Of a stretch of 64,000 nt of DNA, positions 62,501 to 64,000 are shown piece by piece; position 1 is the first letter of the stretch; each line of letters starts with the position of its first letter. The notes under the pieces were generated by a model, which was given only the letters and a program-made list of their open reading frames with translations, did no database searches and had not been told where the DNA came from. The position numbers and the translations under genes were made by a program. The stretch comes from Arenicola marina (taxonomy: Eukaryota; Annelida; Polychaeta; Arenicolidae), in NCBI GenBank assembly GCA_964019135.1, contig OZ025255.1:1116001-1180000 (forward strand), in the 5' to 3' direction.

Positions 62501-64000
62501 GGTGGTGTGAGTGTTGTATAATGTGGTGGTGTAAGTGGTGTATAATGTGATGGTGTGAGTGGTACATAATGCGGTGGTGTAAGTGGTATATAATGTGGTG
62601 GTATGAGTGGTATATAATGTGGTGGTGTGAGTGGTGTATAATGTGGTGGTGTGAGTGGTGTATAATGTGTTGGTGTGAGTGGTATATAATGTGGTGGTGT
62701 GAGTTGTATATAATGTGGTGGTGTGAGTGTTATATAATGTGGTGGTGTGAGTGATATATAATGTGGTGGTGTGAGTGGTACATAATGTGGTGGTGTGAGT
62801 GGTACATAATGTGGTGGTGTGAGTGGTGTATAATAAGGTGGTGTGAGTGATACATAATGTGGTGGTGTGAGTGGTATATAATGTGGAGGTGTGAGTGGTA
62901 CATAATGTGGTGGTGCGAGTGATACATAATGTGGTGGTGTGAGTGGTACATAATGTGGTGGTGTAAGAGGTGTATAATGTGGTGGTGTGAGTGGTACATA
63001 ACGTGGTGGTGTGAGTGGTGTATAATGTGGTGGTGTAAGTGGTGTATAATGTGGTGGCGTAAGTGGTGTATAATGTAGTGGTGTGAGTGGTACATAATGT
63101 GGTGGTGCAAGTGGTGTATAATGTGGTGCTGTAAGTGGTACATAATGTGGTGGTGTGAGTGGTACATAATGTGGTGGTGTAAGTGGTACATAATATGGTG
63201 CTGTAAGTGGTGTATAATATGGCGGTGTGAGTGGTACATAATGTGGTGGTGTGAGTGGTACATAATGTGGTGGTGTGAGTGGTATATATTGTGGTGGTGT
63301 GAGTGATACATAATGTGAAGGTGCGAGTGGTAAATAATGTGGTGGTGTAAGTGGTATATAATGTGGTGGTGTGAGTGTTGTATAATGTGGTGGTGTAGTG
63401 GTGTATAGTGTGGTGGTGTGAGTGGTACATAATGTGGTGGTGTAAGTGGTGTATAATGTGGTGCTGTAAGTGGTACATAATGTGGTGGTGTGAGTGGTAC
63501 ATAATGTGGTGGTGTAAGTGGTACATAATGTGGTGGTGTGAGTGGTGTATAATGTGGTGTTGTAAGTGGTGTATAATGTGGCGGTGTAAGTTGTGTATAA
63601 TGTGGTGGTGTAAGTGGTGGTGGTGTGAGTGATACATAATGTGGTGGTGTAAGTAGTGTATAATGTGGTGGCGTGAGTGATACATAATGTGGTGGTGTGA
63701 GTGGTACATAATGTGGTGGTGTAAGTGGTCTATAATGTGGCGGTGTAAGTGGTGTATAATGTGGTGGTGTGAGTGATACATAATGTGGTGGTGTAAGTTG
63801 TGTATAATGTGGTGGTGTGAGTGGTACATAATGTGGTGTTGTAAGTGGTGTATAATGTGGTGGTGTGAGTGGTATATAATGTGGTGGTGTAAGTGGTGTA
63901 TAATGTAGTGGTGTGAGTGGTGTATAATATGGTGGTGTAAGTGGTGTATAATATGGCGGTGTGAGTGGTACATAATGTGGTGGTGTAAGTGGTGTAAAAT
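47570..64000. repeat. About 10.3-kb duplication plus 8.8- and 1.5-kb relatives in the 24-bp array
   Basis: The segment 47570-53445 is repeated at 57885-64000. The offset is 10315 bp, then 10363, then 10315 and finally 10555 bp, so a few units were gained or lost. A shorter copy of about 47220-49100 lies at about 55986-57870 with an offset of 8766 bp, and the two later copies are about 1549 bp apart. The rare ACGTTGTATG variant at 47755, 56521 and 58070 tracks all three. The copied block runs off the window edge. Confidence 0.82.

Larger units (their letters stand above)
32551..64000. repeat. 24-bp G/T-rich satellite array (about 1,310 units)
   Basis: Tandem 24-bp units begin GTGGTGGTGTGAGTGG and end ACATAAT. 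The unit has about ten Gs to one C on the plus strand, a strong strand asymmetry kept for more than 31 kb. Three sites carry most variation: GAGTG/AAGTG, GGTAC/GATAC, and TACATA/TATATA/TGTATA. Length variants of 15 bp and 23 bp occur repeatedly. None of the three minus frames of the consensus contains a stop (octapeptides PLTPPHYV, MYHSHHHI and CTTHTTTL), and one plus frame is open (MWWCEWYI). This produces very long frames, including 32500-47979 minus. These are not credible genes on this evidence. The array runs off the right edge of the window. Confidence 0.97.

Noticed and set aside
32551-64000. CRISPR array
   Set aside because: Repeat units are contiguous with no unique spacers, and the context is eukaryotic with no cas genes.
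32551-64000. Telomeric or interstitial telomere repeat
   Set aside because: The 24-bp unit is G/T-rich like telomeres but contains no TTAGGG or known telomere variant and has a far longer period.

Overview
The window is about 94% tandem repeat. It suggests an animal (metazoan) nuclear genome: the one recognisable protein-coding remnant is a decayed L1/Tx1-type LINE reverse transcriptase, there are tRNA-like (SINE-type) Pol III motifs, and there are no bacterial gene signals such as dense operons or ribosome binding sites. The phylum cannot be fixed from the sequence. The pattern fits a subtelomeric or pericentromeric minisatellite block, but that is inference.

Layout. (1) 1-15696: a 51-bp satellite of about 308 units, cut by the left window edge, with a clear higher-order repeat (19 units = 969 bp, alternating as a 1938-bp dimer). 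(2) 15697-16300: minus-strand LINE reverse-transcriptase fossil wedged between two satellites. (3) 16314-17998: a 48-bp satellite of about 34 units. (4) 17999-20358: mostly single-copy DNA with a short direct repeat, two SINE-like fragments, a pair of inverted-repeat arms that each hold a hairpin, and two perfect cAMP-response-element palindromes. (5) 20359-31650: a 50-bp satellite of about 225 units with 52-bp variants that form a 152-bp trimer, and nested duplications of 1.3-2.9 kb. (6) 31651-32261: single-copy DNA with a G-quadruplex motif. (7) 32262-32483: a 45-bp repeat, five copies. (8) 32551-64000: a 24-bp, strongly G/T-skewed satellite of about 1,310 units, cut by the right edge, with nested duplications of 0.4, 1.5, 5.9, 8.8 and 10.3 kb.

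No intact host gene can be supported. The very long reading frames (up to 5,159 codons on the minus strand and 3,222 on the plus strand) are explained by repeat units that lack stop codons, with periods divisible by three for four of the five repeats. They should not be annotated as proteins without transcript evidence. What is notable is the architecture: five apparently unrelated minisatellites side by side, each with its own multi-level duplication history, with short fossil or single-copy islands between them.
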